NCBI RefSeq assembly: GCF_000189535.1
Contig: NC_015145.1
Coordinates: forward strand, 806,001-870,000
Origin: Pseudarthrobacter phenanthrenivorans Sphe3
GTDB taxonomy: Bacteria > Actinomycetota > Actinomycetes > Actinomycetales > Micrococcaceae
Direction: 5' to 3'
DNA: 64,000 nt
Part shown: one piece after another, positions 54,748 through 63,956 of the stretch
Layout of the letters: each line of letters opens with the position of its first letter
How positions within the stretch are numbered: position 1 is the first letter of the stretch
Notes under the pieces: model-generated
The model's database searches: none
The model's input: the letters and a program-made list of their open reading frames with translations, nothing else
Told to the model about the DNA's origin: nothing
Made by a program: the position numbers and the translations under genes

Positions 54748-56394
54748 CTATTCAGCCGTTTCCACGTCCTTGCCGTCCATGATCCGGTAGGCATAGCCCT
54801 GCTCGGCCAGGAACCGCTGGCGCTTTGCCGCAAATTCCTGGTCCAGGGTGTCACGGGCCACGAGCGAGTAGAACCGGGCTGCACGGCCGTCCTTCTTGGG
54901 CCGCAGGAGCCTGCCCAGCCGCTGCGCCTCCTCCTGCCGCGAGCCGAAGGAACCAGACACCTGGATGGCCACCGAGGCTTCCGGCAGGTCGATGGAGAAG
55001 TTGGCCACCTTGGAGACCACCAGCGTCTGGATGTGCCCGGCGCGGAACGCATCGAAGAGCTTCTGGCGCACCTTGACCGAAGTGTCGCCCTTGATCACCG
55101 GGGCCTGCAGCCGCTCGCCGAGGTCGTCCAGCTGGTCGATGTACTGCCCGATCACCAGCAGCTGCTCGCCCGCGTGCCGGGCCACCAGCTGCTCAACCAC
55201 CTGGGTCTTGGACTCGGAGGTGGAGCAGAGCCGGTACTTGTCGGCGTCGTCCGCCATGGCGTAGGCCACCCGTTCATCCTTGGGCAGGTCTACCCGGACC
55301 TCCACGCAGTCTGCAGGCGCGATATAGCCCTGGGACTCGATGTCCTTCCAGGGCGCGTCATAGCGTTTGGGCCCGATCAGGGAAAAGACCTCGCCCTCGC
55401 GGCCGTCCTCGCGGACCAGCGTTGCTGTAAGGCCGAGCCGCCGGCGTGCCTGCAGATCGGCGGTCATCCGGAAGATCGGGGCCGGCAGGAGATGCACCTC
55501 GTCATAAATGATCAGGCCCCAGTCGTGCCCGTCCACCAGCTCCAGGTGCGGGTACAGTCCTCCGCGCTTGGTGGTCAGCACCTGGTAGGTGGCGATGGTC
55601 ACCGGCCGGACTTCCTTCACGGCACCCGAGTACTCGCCGATCTCGTCCTCGGTGAGGGAGGTGCGCTTGAGCAGCTCGTCCTTCCACTGCCGGGCGGCCA
55701 CGGTGTTGGTCACCAGGATCAGGGTGGTGGTAGAGCCGGTCGCCATGGCAGCGGCGCCCACAAGTGTTTTGCCCGCACCGCAGGGCAGCACCACAACGCC
55801 GCTGCCTCCGGCCCAGAAATTATCGCTTGCCATCTGCTGGTACGGCCGCAGCTTCCAGCCGTCCTCATTCAGGGCAATCAGGTGCGGGGTGCCGTCCACA
55901 TACCCCGCCAGGTCTTCCGCCGGCCAGCCGATCTTCAGCAGGAGCTGCTTGAGCTGTCCGCGCTGGGAGCCGTGCACCACCACGGTTTCGCCGTCGATCC
56001 GGGGCCCCAGCAGGGGCTGGATTTTCTTGGCGCGGATTACTTCCTCCAGGACGGGGTAGTCGTCGGTCCGCATGACCAGGCCGTGTTGCGGGTCTTTTTC
56101 AAGGCGCAGCCGTCCGTACCTGGACATGGTTTCTTCGACGTCGATCAGGAGCGAATGGGGTACGGGGAAGCGCGAATACTTCAGGAGCGTATCCAGGACC
56201 TTCTCCGCGTCCAGCCCGGCAGCGCGGGCATTCCAGAGGCCCAGCGGTGTCAGCCGGTAACTGTGCATGTGCTCGGGTGCGCGCTCCAGTTCCGCGAAGG
56301 GAGCGATGGCATGCCGGGCTTCGGTTGCGAGCACATGGTCCACTTCGAGCAGGATGGTTTTGTCGCTCTGGACGATCAGGGGTCCGTCGTTCAC
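54748..56394 (-). CDS. XPB-like superfamily 2 DNA helicase
   Basis: 548 residues. An N-terminal XPB-type damage-recognition-like region is followed by a DEAH helicase core: Walker A VLPCGAGKTLVGAAAM, motif II IYDEVHLLP (DEVH), motif III GLTATLVREDGREGEVFSLIGPKRYD, and C-terminal motifs VVSKVANFSIDLPEASVAIQVSG and QEEAQRLGRLLRPK. Related to eukaryotic XPB/Ssl2 and found in many actinobacteria. Likely acts in DNA repair or transcription-coupled processes. GTG start with AAGGA upstream; that site and start lie in a 17-bp tandem duplication (56390-56423). The helicase-associated gene precedes it. Confidence 0.92.
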   Translation of the reverse strand: MNDGPLIVQSDKTILLEVDHVLATEARHAIAPFAELERAPEHMHSYRLTPLGLWNARAAGLDAEKVLDTLLKYSRFPVPHSLLIDVEETMSRYGRLRLEKDPQHGLVMRTDDYPVLEEVIRAKKIQPLLGPRIDGETVVVHGSQRGQLKQLLLKIGWPAEDLAGYVDGTPHLIALNEDGWKLRPYQQMASDNFWAGGSGVVVLPCGAGKTLVGAAAMATGSTTTLILVTNTVAARQWKDELLKRTSLTEDEIGEYSGAVKEVRPVTIATYQVLTTKRGGLYPHLELVDGHDWGLIIYDEVHLLPAPIFRMTADLQARRRLGLTATLVREDGREGEVFSLIGPKRYDAPWKDIESQGYIAPADCVEVRVDLPKDERVAYAMADDADKYRLCSTSESKTQVVEQLVARHAGEQLLVIGQYIDQLDDLGERLQAPVIKGDTSVKVRQKLFDAFRAGHIQTLVVSKVANFSIDLPEASVAIQVSGSFGSRQEEAQRLGRLLRPKKDGRAARFYSLVARDTLDQEFAAKRQRFLAEQGYAYRIMDGKDVETAE

Positions 56395-56423
56395 GCAGGG
56401 TTGTCCTTCACGCAGGGTTGTCC
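56390..56423. repeat. 17-bp tandem duplication of a ribosome-binding site and start codon
   Basis: Two exact 17-bp copies, TTCACGCAGGGTTGTCC at 56390-56406 and 56407-56423, followed by a partial third (TTCAC). On the minus strand each contains AAGGA and, 9 nt later, GTG. Only the copy proximal to 56394 is in frame with the helicase. Confidence 0.9.
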
Positions 56424-56424
56424 T

Positions 56425-58908
56425 TCACTGGCGCAGTTCCTCTGCAGCCTCAATATCGATAATGCGGTGGATGGACAGCACCCGTTCAGTTTCCTTTGCC
56501 GGATCAAAGACCCGGACGCGTCCGCCGCTTACAGATAGCGGAACAACGATCTCCAGGTTGGCATTCCCCATGCTGTCCACCACGTTCATGCTGATCCGCT
56601 GCTTGAGCCGGATGGCGCGCTGCAGTGCCTCCAGCCCCAGCTGGGTGCCCACTTCGCCGGCGTGCACGGCGGATCCATGGTGTCCGACGGCGGGACGCGC
56701 CTGCCGCAGGACGGCCAGCTGGGCGTCCACTTCCTCCGCCGCGGGCGCCGTGCGTGGTGCGGTATAGACGGGGCGCTGGGCGTCCGGCTGTGCCGGGGCC
56801 GGCCGGAGTCGGACAACAGGCTCGTCGGCGCCGTCCACGGAGGGGGAGAGGCCGAGGCTCCGGAGGACCTGGGCGGTTTCGCGCGGAGCCGCGGAGGAAA
56901 CCAGGACGGTGGGGGCAATCCTCACCAGGTTCAGCCCGGCAGCCTTGGGCCCGGAGAGGAGTTCCTGGAGCGCGCCTTCATCTTCACTGTGGATAAAACT
57001 GGCGGCCGCCCCCACCCGCAATCGTCCGTGCCGGGAAGCGGTGTCCTCAATGAGGTATTCGAGGGGCTGGGGCACCGCGGTGGCGGAGTGCTCGCGGAGG
57101 AACGCCATGATCCCGGCAGCGTCGTACCCGCCATCCAGCGCACGCTTGATGGAGTTCGCAGAGAACCGGTAGATGGTGGCGGGTCCCTGGCCCTCGGCGT
57201 CGGCCATCAGCAGAAGTTTTCCGGCGAGTTCCGGGGCAAGGTAGCCGGGGGCCACCGCCGTGAGGTCCGCCTGCAGCAGCACATGGTTCAGGGCTGCCGG
57301 CAAATGCTCGCCCAGGATGGCCAGGGCGTCGTCGGGATTGTCCTGGGCCAGGGCGCTTCCCAGCTGGCTGAGGGCTCCGGATCCCACCAGGCCCAGGAGT
57401 TCAGCCTCCGCCAGCACTCCGCGGATCATGGAGCTGAACCGCCTGGCCATGCGGGGCTGGGCCCATTCCGCCCTTTGCAGGACGGCTGCCGCATCCAGCA
57501 CGGGAGCGGTGCCGTCTGCAGGACCCGCTTCATGGGTCAGTTCGTTCAGGATCTCGAGGATGCGTTTGCGGACCACCGGAGCATCAGGCCGCTGCGCCTC
57601 GGCGGAAAGGGCGATGATGGTGCTGCCGGAGGCTGACCTGTGCGCAGCCGGCACCCCGCGGGATCCGCTGATGGGCTGGCCCACCAGCGAGGGCACGCGC
57701 TCGCTGGCAAGCCAGGCATTGACCAGCCAGAGCCACTGTTCCTGCCGCGGAAGGATGAGCCATTCAAGCTGCGGTGGCTGGACCCAGCATGAAGAGTCCA
57801 CGTCGAGGCGGATGAGGCCGGCCAGCGCGGCCAGCTCCAGCAGGACTCCGACGTGCTGCTGGTCGATCCGCAGCAGGTCCGCGAGCCGCCGCATCTCCCG
57901 CACTCCCACACCGCCGCTGCGCAAAGTGGCCAGGGGCTGTTCCCGGACGGCGTGAAGCAGTTCGCCCACGAGCCGCAGCGTCTCGGAGATGGCGCTGAGT
58001 GCTGCGTTCCTGCGCAGGGCGGCGGTGGTCCGGCCGAGTTGGGGAACAGGCGGTGAGAGGGTGAAGTCGTCGATGATCGCGCCGCCGCGCAGTGAGAGGC
58101 CCACGCTGTGCGGCAGTTCCACGTGCGCCGCGTCGAGCGGCACCAGGAGGCCCCGTGCAAGGAGCCAGTCAATGGGTCCGACGTCGGACCCCTCGGCGCT
58201 GATGGAGGCCTTTCGTTGCGCCTGGGGTACGGCGCCCATGGCCCAGTTCCGGAACCTGGCGAGCAGCGCCGTCGTCCGTTCCGGTGCCGTGGCAAGGATG
58301 CTGTGGAGGGCCTCAGGGGAGGATGTCCAGTGCTGCAGCGCCAGTGCGGCCTCCATGGGCGTGGTGGCGCCATGAATCGCCACTCCGCTGCGGTGCAGTT
58401 CGGTAACCAGTTGCACCGCGCGCTGCGCGAAGGCCGGCTGGAGGCGGACCAGTTCCGTATAGCTCCTGCCCAGCCCTGCCGGGTAGATCCCCACCACGTC
58501 CTTCAGCGAACCGACGGGGAGGTAGTAGCGGTGCTTCGCGGCAGAGTCCGCAACGCCGTGCGGGGGTTCGGCGCGGTGCACCAGGGCGAGTTCCTGCAGC
58601 GAGGCCAGGAGCCGTTCAACGGTTGCGGCCGAAGAACCTGAAATCAGCTTGCGGAGCTGGGCGGCGGATGCGCTGTGTCCGGTGTCCGTGTTGGTGCTGA
58701 GGTGAAGGGTCTCAAGGACCTGCATTTGCGGCCGGTTCAGCCGTTCCAGGGCACGCTGGACGCTGAGCCGGGCACTGGCCCGTGCAGCCAGGGCGGGGAA
58801 ATCCGGGACAGTGGGTGAGATGAGGTCCGGCCGCGCAGCGAACAGCGCCCGCAGAGAATCATCGCTGCGTGCCTCCAGCTCCTTGCTCAACGCGCGAATG
58901 AGGGACAT
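56425..58908 (-). CDS. Helicase-associated protein (Helicase_C_3 / XPB partner)
   Basis: 827 residues. MSLIRALSKELEARSDDSLRALFAARPDLISPTVPDFPALAARASARLSVQRALERLNRPQMQVLETLH is the conserved start of actinobacterial helicase-associated proteins. Winged-helix-like segments follow and a C-terminal XPB-type domain (ALNHVLLQADLTAVAPGYLAPELAGKLLLMADAEGQGPATIYRFSANSIKRALDGGYDAAGIMAFLREHS...) continues to VDSMGNANLEIVVPLSVSGGRVRVFDPAKETERVLSIHRI. No helicase motor motifs are present. It precedes the XPB-like helicase by 30 bp and likely acts as its partner. The frame is open to 58959; ATG 58908 fits the family. Confidence 0.88.
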   Translation of the reverse strand: MSLIRALSKELEARSDDSLRALFAARPDLISPTVPDFPALAARASARLSVQRALERLNRPQMQVLETLHLSTNTDTGHSASAAQLRKLISGSSAATVERLLASLQELALVHRAEPPHGVADSAAKHRYYLPVGSLKDVVGIYPAGLGRSYTELVRLQPAFAQRAVQLVTELHRSGVAIHGATTPMEAALALQHWTSSPEALHSILATAPERTTALLARFRNWAMGAVPQAQRKASISAEGSDVGPIDWLLARGLLVPLDAAHVELPHSVGLSLRGGAIIDDFTLSPPVPQLGRTTAALRRNAALSAISETLRLVGELLHAVREQPLATLRSGGVGVREMRRLADLLRIDQQHVGVLLELAALAGLIRLDVDSSCWVQPPQLEWLILPRQEQWLWLVNAWLASERVPSLVGQPISGSRGVPAAHRSASGSTIIALSAEAQRPDAPVVRKRILEILNELTHEAGPADGTAPVLDAAAVLQRAEWAQPRMARRFSSMIRGVLAEAELLGLVGSGALSQLGSALAQDNPDDALAILGEHLPAALNHVLLQADLTAVAPGYLAPELAGKLLLMADAEGQGPATIYRFSANSIKRALDGGYDAAGIMAFLREHSATAVPQPLEYLIEDTASRHGRLRVGAAASFIHSEDEGALQELLSGPKAAGLNLVRIAPTVLVSSAAPRETAQVLRSLGLSPSVDGADEPVVRLRPAPAQPDAQRPVYTAPRTAPAAEEVDAQLAVLRQARPAVGHHGSAVHAGEVGTQLGLEALQRAIRLKQRISMNVVDSMGNANLEIVVPLSVSGGRVRVFDPAKETERVLSIHRIIDIEAAEELRQ

Positions 58909-58918
58909 CAGTCCAACG

Positions 58919-59152
58919 TTACCGCCGGTCCGGCTTTCCTGCCCGGCGCCGCCCGGCAACGCCGTCCAGAACCAGGAAGAGCATCAGGATGAAGGCCAGC
59001 GGCAAACCGTAGAGCGCAGAATAGGTAACCCAAGCCGGAGCCATTGAGCCGGCGAAGGCAAGGGCCATCACGGCGCCGACTGCCAGCAGGGACAGCACGG
59101 CAACAACAGCCGCGAGGATCATCAGGGCACGCCGGTAGCGCGAGGGTGTCAT
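58919..59152 (-). CDS. Small membrane protein, two transmembrane helices
   Basis: 77 residues: a basic start (MTPSRYRRA), helix 1 (LMILAAVVAVLSLLAVGAVMALAFAG), a short loop, helix 2 (VTYSALYGLPLAFILMLFLVLDGVA), and a basic tail (GRRRAGKPDRR). No family recognised. It ends 10 bp before the helicase-associated gene starts, so the three are probably one operon. The frame continues upstream to 59218, but the ATG at 59152 gives the compact protein. Confidence 0.7.
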   Translation of the reverse strand: MTPSRYRRALMILAAVVAVLSLLAVGAVMALAFAGSMAPAWVTYSALYGLPLAFILMLFLVLDGVAGRRRAGKPDRR

Positions 59153-59368
59153 GGACGTAACGCTACAGCTCCTGCGGCGCTGGAGGTGAACGGCTGTGTG
59201 GAGCACCCTGGGCAGCACCGCTGAAAGCGGGATTACGGCGGTTGGCAGGATAACCTTGAGGTATAGACCAACACGGTTACAGCCGTCATGCCCTAAACCC
59301 GCACAACAATGCGGACGCGGTGAGGGCTGGCCGTGTCAGAAGACGTCAGAACGAAGAAGGTTGATTAC

Positions 59369-59752
59369 GTGCCTACCGGCAAGGTCAAGTGGTATGACAA
59401 GGAAAAGGGCTTCGGGTTCCTCGCAGGCGAAGACGGCCAGGAGGTCTTCCTGCCCAAATCGTCGCTGCCCGAAGGCGTAACAGAGCTCAAGGCCGGAACC
59501 CGGGTGGAATTTGGTGTGGCTGACGGCCGCAAAGGGGCTCAGGCCCTGGGCCTGCGCGTGCTGGACAAGACGCCGTCCATTGCCAAGGCCAAGCGGCCCA
59601 GTGCCAAGGACCTCGCTCCGCTGGTCCAGGACCTGGTGACCGTGCTGGACAACCTGTCCGGGACCCTCTCCAAAGGCAAATACCCGGAAGGCAACAAGGG
59701 CAAGGCGATTGCTGCTGCCCTGCGTAAGGTTGCCGACGAGCTGGACGTTTAG
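59369..59752 (+). CDS. Cold-shock domain protein with C-terminal extension
   Basis: 127 residues. N-terminal cold-shock domain (PTGKVKWYDKEKGFGFLAGEDGQEVFLPKSSLPEGVTELKAGTRVEFGVADGRKGAQALGLRVL), with RNP1 KGFGFL and RNP2 VFLPK. A helical tail of about 60 residues follows (AKDLAPLVQDLVTVLDNLSGTLSKGKYPEGNKGKAIAAALRKVADEL), found in a longer actinobacterial Csp class. GTG 59369 is chosen because GAAGAAGG lies 8 nt upstream; GTG 59333 would add 12 residues. DUF3027 follows by 6 bp, so the two form an operon. Confidence 0.9.
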   Translation: MPTGKVKWYDKEKGFGFLAGEDGQEVFLPKSSLPEGVTELKAGTRVEFGVADGRKGAQALGLRVLDKTPSIAKAKRPSAKDLAPLVQDLVTVLDNLSGTLSKGKYPEGNKGKAIAAALRKVADELDV

Positions 59753-59758
59753 GCACCG

Positions 59759-60403
59759 ATGAATTCGGAACCTGAACAGGCGGCACCGGCTGCGCCGGAC
59801 CAGGGCGGCCGGGCAGCGGAAAGCAAGTCCGGCGCTGGCGTTGCCGCTGCCGGTGCGAAAGCCGGCGCCAGGCGCCGCGCCGGTGTCCCGGTGTGGCGGA
59901 CGGGGAAGCCTGACGCGTTCCTGGCCGCGGCCGTGGACACCGCCCGCGACGCGGTGCAGGGCATAACGCCTGCAGCCACCATCGGCCGGCATCTCGGGGC
60001 CAAGAGCGAGGGCGACCGGCTGGTGACGCACTTGTTCGAGTCCAGGCTGCCCGGATACGTGGGCTGGCAGTGGTACGCGGTGCTGACCCGGAACTCACGT
60101 TCCAAGGTGGTCACGGTTAACGAGCTGGGGCTCCTGCCGTCCGAGGAGTCAATCCTTGCGCCCGAATGGGTGCCCTGGGCGGAGCGCGTCCGGCCGGAAG
60201 ACGAACAGGATGTCGAGCAGGTTCAGGAGGTTGCCGCCCCGGACGAAGCGCGTCCCGGGGAAGCGGCTCCGGCAGCGGATCCGGAAGGGGCAGTGCCCGC
60301 AGGCGGAAGCCAGGGTGCTGCGGACCAGGACTCGCCGGACGGGGAGCCTACGGAGCAAGCTTCTGGGGACCAGCCTGCTGAGGACGACGACGGCACAGAG
60401 TAA
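59759..60403 (+). CDS. DUF3027 protein
   Basis: 214 residues. Central DUF3027 region: GKPDAFLAAAVDTARDAVQGITPAATIGRHLGAKSEGDRLVTHLFESRLPGYVGWQWYAVLTRNSRSKVVTVNELGLLPSEESILAPEWVPWAERVRPED. The flanks are low-complexity: Ala/Gly-rich at the N-terminus, acidic at the C-terminus (DEARPGEAAPAADPEGAVP...DDDGTE). Function unknown; the pairing with the long cold-shock protein recurs in actinobacteria and hints at an RNA-related role. A strong bidirectional hairpin follows, separating it from convergent serC. Confidence 0.87.
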   Translation: MNSEPEQAAPAAPDQGGRAAESKSGAGVAAAGAKAGARRRAGVPVWRTGKPDAFLAAAVDTARDAVQGITPAATIGRHLGAKSEGDRLVTHLFESRLPGYVGWQWYAVLTRNSRSKVVTVNELGLLPSEESILAPEWVPWAERVRPEDEQDVEQVQEVAAPDEARPGEAAPAADPEGAVPAGGSQGAADQDSPDGEPTEQASGDQPAEDDDGTE

Positions 60404-60455
60404 CGCGGGACGGCTCCCTTTGCAGGGAGGACGTTTCCCAGCCAGTTAAACGAAA

Positions 60456-60490
60456 ACGGCGCCGCCCGGGACGAACCCGGGCGGCGCCGT
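60456..60490. terminator. Bidirectional hairpin between DUF3027 and serC
   Basis: A perfect 15-bp GC-rich stem (60456-60470 with 60476-60490) with an ACGAA loop sits between the two convergent genes. Confidence 0.8.
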
Positions 60491-60530
60491 CGTACTTTCA
60501 AGTCCCTTCAGAGGCTTGTCATCAAGAAGG

Positions 60531-61748
<1,218 letters not shown>

Positions 61749-61941
61749 TTATTCTGCCTGAACAGCTGTGGGGGCGGGAACCGGCAGCGTCATAGTCCAG
61801 ACACTGAGACGGGGCCTCCGGATGACGTCCCCAACTATTCGGACAAAGTCAAAATAGGCTAAGCTTTCCAACGGACCACGTCGCGGATGGAAGCGATACG
61901 GTGGGACAACGCAAGGAAATGCGCTCGAGGAGCTGAGCTGG

Positions 61942-62640
61942 ATGACGGATCTGATCGACACTACGGAGATGTACCTCCGGACCATCCTGGAGCTGGAAGA
62001 AGAAAACATCGTCGCCCTGCGCGCCCGGATCGCGGAGCGCCTGCGTCATTCCGGGCCCACCGTCTCACAGACCATCGGCCGTATGGAGCGGGACGGCCTG
62101 GTGGTGGTCTCCGGCGACAGGCACCTTGAGCTGACCGAGACCGGCCGCAAACGCGCCACCGAAGTGATGCGCAAGCACCGGCTGGCGGAGCGGCTCCTCG
62201 CTGACGTGATCGGGCTGGACTGGGCCTATGTCCACGACGAAGCCTGCCGCTGGGAGCACGTTATGAGTGAGCGGGTGGAGCGGCGCATTTACGAACTGCT
62301 GGACCATCCCACCGAGTCGCCCTACGGCAACCCCATCCCGGGCCTGGCGGCGCTCGGCGGGCAGACTTCGCCCTCCTTTGCCGATGGGGCCATCAGCCTG
62401 CTGGAAGCAATGAAGTCCTACAGTCCGGCCTCGGAAGTGACTGTCAGCCGCCTGGCCGAGCCGATCCAGGTGGAACCCGAGCTGCTGGTCCAGCTCGATG
62501 AAGGCGGTATCCGCCCTGGCGCAGGAGTCACCCTCGAACGGGTGGGCGATTACATTTCAGTGCGCGTTGCCGGTATTGAGGGCGCGCTGGAGTTGCCGCC
62601 CGAAGTTGCCGCGCACGTCTTTGTAGCCGTCCGCCAGTGA
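61942..62640 (+). CDS. DtxR/IdeR-family metal-dependent repressor
   Basis: 232 residues. An N-terminal winged helix (DTTEMYLRTILELEEENIVALRARIAERLRHSGPTVSQTIGRMERDGLVVVSGDRHLELTETG) leads into a metal-binding dimerisation domain. The DtxR ligands are present: Met in TEMYLR, His/Glu in MRKHRLAERLL, and the Cys-x2-Glu-His of DEACRWEHVMSE. A C-terminal FeoA-like SH3 domain is present (SPASEVTVSRLAEPIQVEPELLVQLDEGGIRPGAGVTLERVGDYISVRV). The ligand set is that of the iron sensors DtxR/IdeR. Likely target in this window: the iron box at 43236. Confidence 0.93.
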   Translation: MTDLIDTTEMYLRTILELEEENIVALRARIAERLRHSGPTVSQTIGRMERDGLVVVSGDRHLELTETGRKRATEVMRKHRLAERLLADVIGLDWAYVHDEACRWEHVMSERVERRIYELLDHPTESPYGNPIPGLAALGGQTSPSFADGAISLLEAMKSYSPASEVTVSRLAEPIQVEPELLVQLDEGGIRPGAGVTLERVGDYISVRVAGIEGALELPPEVAAHVFVAVRQ

Positions 62641-62695
62641 CCTTTCTTGGGGAGCTGTTACCCCGTGTGGGGCTGGTCACGCAAAGATAACGGAA

Positions 62696-62725
62696 TTGTT
62701 ACTTAGGGCCTTAAGCCCCTATAGT
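62696..62725 (+). promoter_or_regulatory. Probable promoter for the riboswitch-M23 peptidase transcript
   Basis: TTGTTA at 62696-62701 and TATAGT at 62720-62725 are separated by 18 bp. It lies about 25-45 bp before the riboswitch, in the right place to transcribe it. Confidence 0.5.
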
Positions 62726-62747
62726 TGAACCAAGCGTTGATACTAAA

Positions 62748-62985
62748 GCGTTACCTGATCCGGAGCCGAGCTCTGCCAGCGGATCAGGTGCACGAGTCAT
62801 AACTGGCAGAGGCGGGGGAACCACAAGCGGCAGCCGGGGGACTGCCTTGGGGTGAAGTCCGTCAGCAGCAAGCCTCTTCCAGCGAAGGATCCCTCGGGGA
62901 TATCTCTGTGCCGAGCTTGCTTACGGCGGACCGGGTCTTTGAACTCTCTGACCCGAATCCGACAGCTAACTTCGCAGGCTTTCCA
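62748..62985 (+). ncRNA. c-di-AMP riboswitch (ydaO-yuaA type)
   Basis: The conserved blocks appear in order: CTCTGCCAG pairing with CTGGCAGAG (62771-62779, 62803-62811), GCGGGGGAACCAC (62812-62824), CCTTGGGGTGAAG (62845-62857), and the 3' block CCGAATCCGACAGCTAAC...GCAGGC (62953-62979). This is the layout of actinobacterial ydaO motifs, which control cell-wall hydrolases and resuscitation factors. It stands directly upstream of an M23 peptidase gene. When c-di-AMP binds, expression is expected to be turned off. The exact 5' end is approximate. Confidence 0.85.
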
Positions 62986-62999
62986 GAGAGGAACCCTTC

Positions 63000-63827
63000 T
63001 TGTCCATGCAGACCCCCAGGGGACGCCGCCGCGCGGCGCTCCCCAGCTCGACGCCGCGGGTTGTCGAGGTCACCACGATGGAACGCCCCCGCGATTTCCA
63101 CCGTGATGCCCGCCGCCGCCGAGGTCCCTTCCGGCAGGTCACCGAATTCGCGTCGGCCAGTGGAATCGGCCAGAAGGCCGGCATCGCACTCGCTGCCACA
63201 GGCCTGGTGCTGACCGTGACCGTTCCGGCCACCAGCCCTGTCATGGCCACCGACGCATCCGGCGCCGCCCCGGTAGCTGCATCCGCGGTGACCGCGCAGC
63301 CGCAGATTTCTGCCGAGGCTGGGGCGCAGATCGATTTCAGCCGCTCTGCCGTGGTCACGCAGGCTGATCCGGACGGCAAGCTGAAGCAGCTCCTCAGCGC
63401 CCAGTCCGCGGGTGCCGTCTCCCGGGCAGCCTCTGCCGGCAGCCTTGGCGCCCCCCTGGCCACGCTTTCGACTGCCTCACCCTTCGGCTACCGGGTCAGC
63501 CCGATTACGGGCGGCTCAGGAGACTTCCACCGCGGCCAGGACTACGTGGCGCAATGCGGGACCTCTGTCCTGGCGGCTGCCACCGGCACCGTGACGTTCG
63601 TGGGCTGGCACCAGTACGGCGGCGGAAACCGCGTCGTGGTGGACCATGGCAACGGCCTGGAAACCACGTACAACCACCTTTCGTCCTTCAATGTCACGGA
63701 GGGGCAGACCGTCTCCCGCGGAGACGTTGTGGCCTTGAGTGGAACCACCGGCGCCTCCACCGGCTGCCACCTCCACTTCGAGGTGCAGGTCAACGGTGAA
63801 GTTGTCGATCCGACCGGCTGGCTGTAG
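63000..63827 (+). CDS. Secreted M23-family metallopeptidase (peptidoglycan endopeptidase)
   Basis: 275 residues. A basic N-terminal stretch, then a membrane/signal segment (IGQKAGIALAATGLVLTVTVPATSPVMA, about 60-85), a low-complexity Ala/Ser region, and a C-terminal LytM/M23 domain: PFGYRVSPITGGSGDFHRGQDYVAQCGTSVLAAATGTVTFVG..., with zinc ligands His and Asp in HRGQDY and His-x-His in HLHFEVQVNGEVVDPTGWL. It would cut peptidoglycan cross-links during growth. TTG at 63000 has GAGAGGA 7 nt upstream; the ATG at 63006 is less well placed. It is controlled by the c-di-AMP riboswitch in its leader. Confidence 0.9.
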   Translation: MSMQTPRGRRRAALPSSTPRVVEVTTMERPRDFHRDARRRRGPFRQVTEFASASGIGQKAGIALAATGLVLTVTVPATSPVMATDASGAAPVAASAVTAQPQISAEAGAQIDFSRSAVVTQADPDGKLKQLLSAQSAGAVSRAASAGSLGAPLATLSTASPFGYRVSPITGGSGDFHRGQDYVAQCGTSVLAAATGTVTFVGWHQYGGGNRVVVDHGNGLETTYNHLSSFNVTEGQTVSRGDVVALSGTTGASTGCHLHFEVQVNGEVVDPTGWL

Positions 63828-63912
63828 TCAAATGATGCAGAACTCTCGAATCATCGTGACCCGCCGTGACCTGAATGTGACATTCATCGAAAACTGCTGT
63901 ACCGTCTAACTC

Positions 63913-63937
63913 GCGTCAACTTTTCCGAAGTTGACGC
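63913..63937 (+). terminator. Possible terminator hairpin after the M23 gene
   Basis: A perfect 10-bp stem (63913-63922 with 63928-63937) with a 5-nt loop lies 86 bp after the stop, without a long T run. It could instead belong to the promoter region of the next transcript. Confidence 0.5.
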
Positions 63938-63956
63938 TCTTGTGCGGATTGCCTAA

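Noticed and set aside
54034..56538. 834-codon plus-strand frame opposite DUF427 and the XPB-like helicase
   Set aside because: The opposite strand has a helicase with all motifs; this frame is only GC-biased third-position openness.
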